A stretch of 64,000 bases of DNA from Salana multivorans (GTDB lineage Bacteria > Actinomycetota > Actinomycetes > Actinomycetales > Beutenbergiaceae), in the NCBI RefSeq assembly GCF_003751805.1, contig NZ_RKHQ01000002.1:434001-498000 (forward strand), in the 5' to 3' direction. Shown piece after piece: positions 63,372-64,000 of this stretch (position 1 is the stretch's first letter; each line of letters starts with the position of its first letter). Under the pieces are notes generated by a model that saw only the letters and a program-made list of their open reading frames with translations, did not search any database and was not told the DNA's origin. The translations under genes and the position numbers were made by a program.

Positions 63372-64000
63372 TGGTCACGAGCTCGGTGCTCGGCACCATC
63401 GGGATGAACCTCGGTGCCCTGCTGCTCGTGCTCTTCCGCGGCTGGGCCTTCCGCACGAGGATCTACCGGCCGATGCTGCTCAACATCGGGCTGTCGGTCC
63501 TGCCCGTCGGCGTGCTGCTCGGCGGCGAGATCGGGGTGCTCGCGCTCGCGTGGGCCGGCGCGCCGCCGTGGGTCGTGCTCGCCACGGCCGTGCTCGTCGG
63601 GCTGGTCTGGCTCCTCCTGCTGCCGAACGCCGCCTACCTCATCACGGAGCTCAACCTCAGCCACCGCCGGGAGGACGACCCGGTCCCGCAGTGGTACGAC
63701 ATCCTGCTCGTGCTCACGCTCGCGATGTCGGGCGTGCTCAACACGGTGCTCAACGTGTTCCTCGCGACGGTGCTCGTCGTCGTGGTGCGCTACGACGACA
63801 TCGAGCCCCTCGCGTCGGGCGGCGCGAGCTGGGCCGTGGCCGGGGTCCTCGTCGCCGTGAGCTTCGGGATCTACCTCGGCCGCTACCTTCGGCTGAACTC
63901 CTGGGACATCGTGCACCCCGGCTCGTTCCTCGCGAAGGTCCGCGGCCACTTCTCGACGGCGCGCGGGATCGGTGACGCCGTCGGCTTCACGCTCCTGTGC
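63371..64000 (+). CDS. DUF1361 membrane protein, 3' end beyond window
   Basis: Partial: 210 codons are visible. The segments MLLNIGLSVLPVGVLL, LLLLPNAAYLITELNLSH, PQWYDILLVLTLAMSGVLN match the DUF1361 family of multi-pass membrane proteins of unknown function. Six to seven helices are visible. It overlaps the preceding unknown gene by one base, so they are cotranscribed. The right edge cuts the C-terminus. Confidence 0.85.
   Translation, partial: MVTSSVLGTIGMNLGALLLVLFRGWAFRTRIYRPMLLNIGLSVLPVGVLLGGEIGVLALAWAGAPPWVVLATAVLVGLVWLLLLPNAAYLITELNLSHRREDDPVPQWYDILLVLTLAMSGVLNTVLNVFLATVLVVVVRYDDIEPLASGGASWAVAGVLVAVSFGIYLGRYLRLNSWDIVHPGSFLAKVRGHFSTARGIGDAVGFTLLC

Overview
The window is about 64 kb of very GC-rich DNA (clearly around 70% or more by eye) with short intergenic gaps, many GTG starts and 4-base start/stop overlaps. 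The gene orders uvrC-rapZ-yvcK-whiA-gap-pgk-tpiA-secG-rbpA, pgl/opcA/zwf/tkt against ctaB, and parA-scpA-scpB-rluB-(tyrA)-cmk-(plsC)-der, together with the actinobacterial markers RbpA, WhiA and OpcA, place it in a chromosome of a Gram-positive actinobacterium. A Micrococcales relative of the Cellulomonas/Beutenbergia type is the likeliest, but the family cannot be fixed from sequence reading alone. No prophage, insertion sequence, CRISPR array or plasmid signature is visible.

Region 1 (1-12257) is a sugar-uptake and sugar-degradation locus. A GH94-type phosphorylase (cut by the left edge) and a TetR regulator face an ABC importer (lipoprotein and two permeases, no ATPase) followed by GH1, GH2 (beta-glucuronidase-type) and GH35 enzymes. 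None of the enzymes shows a signal peptide, so short oligosaccharides are probably imported and cut in the cytoplasm. An endonuclease/phosphatase-fold protein follows convergently.

Region 2 (13220-40202) is core genome: DNA repair (uvrC), the rapZ-yvcK-whiA cell-envelope and sporulation-type trio, lower glycolysis (gap, pgk, tpiA), protein export (secG), RNA polymerase binding (rbpA), the oxidative and part of the non-oxidative pentose phosphate pathway (pgl, opcA, zwf, tkt; no transaldolase here), haem O synthase (ctaB), xerD, the parA/scpAB chromosome segregation set, rluB, tyrA, cmk, an acyltransferase, der, a membrane protein, a flavin monooxygenase and tRNA-Pro(GGG) with its own terminator.

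Region 3 (40203-52991) is accessory: a Met/His-rich DUF1541 lipoprotein behind a CsoR-like operator, a pair of small unknown genes that includes a possible DUF4303-SUKH fusion, a very repetitive DUF11 surface protein with an LPTAG-type C-terminus, a classic-clade AAA ATPase translationally coupled to a TPR protein, an aldo/keto reductase, a UPF0114 membrane protein, and a small membrane protein/TetR operon behind a near-perfect palindrome.

Region 4 (53070-64000) holds meso-diaminopimelate dehydrogenase, a lipase/esterase pair downstream of a large LuxR-family (LAL) regulator, a DUF2277 gene, a WYL regulator divergent from an ABC exporter with an inverted-repeat operator over the promoter, and two unknown genes (the last, DUF1361, is cut by the right edge).

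Several genes (uvrC, zwf, parA, tyrA, DUF2277, ABC exporter) show a TANNNT box 6-7 bases before the start codon, which fits leaderless transcripts. The least explained parts are the AAA/TPR pair, the DUF4303/SUKH-like gene pair and the substrate of the sugar locus.
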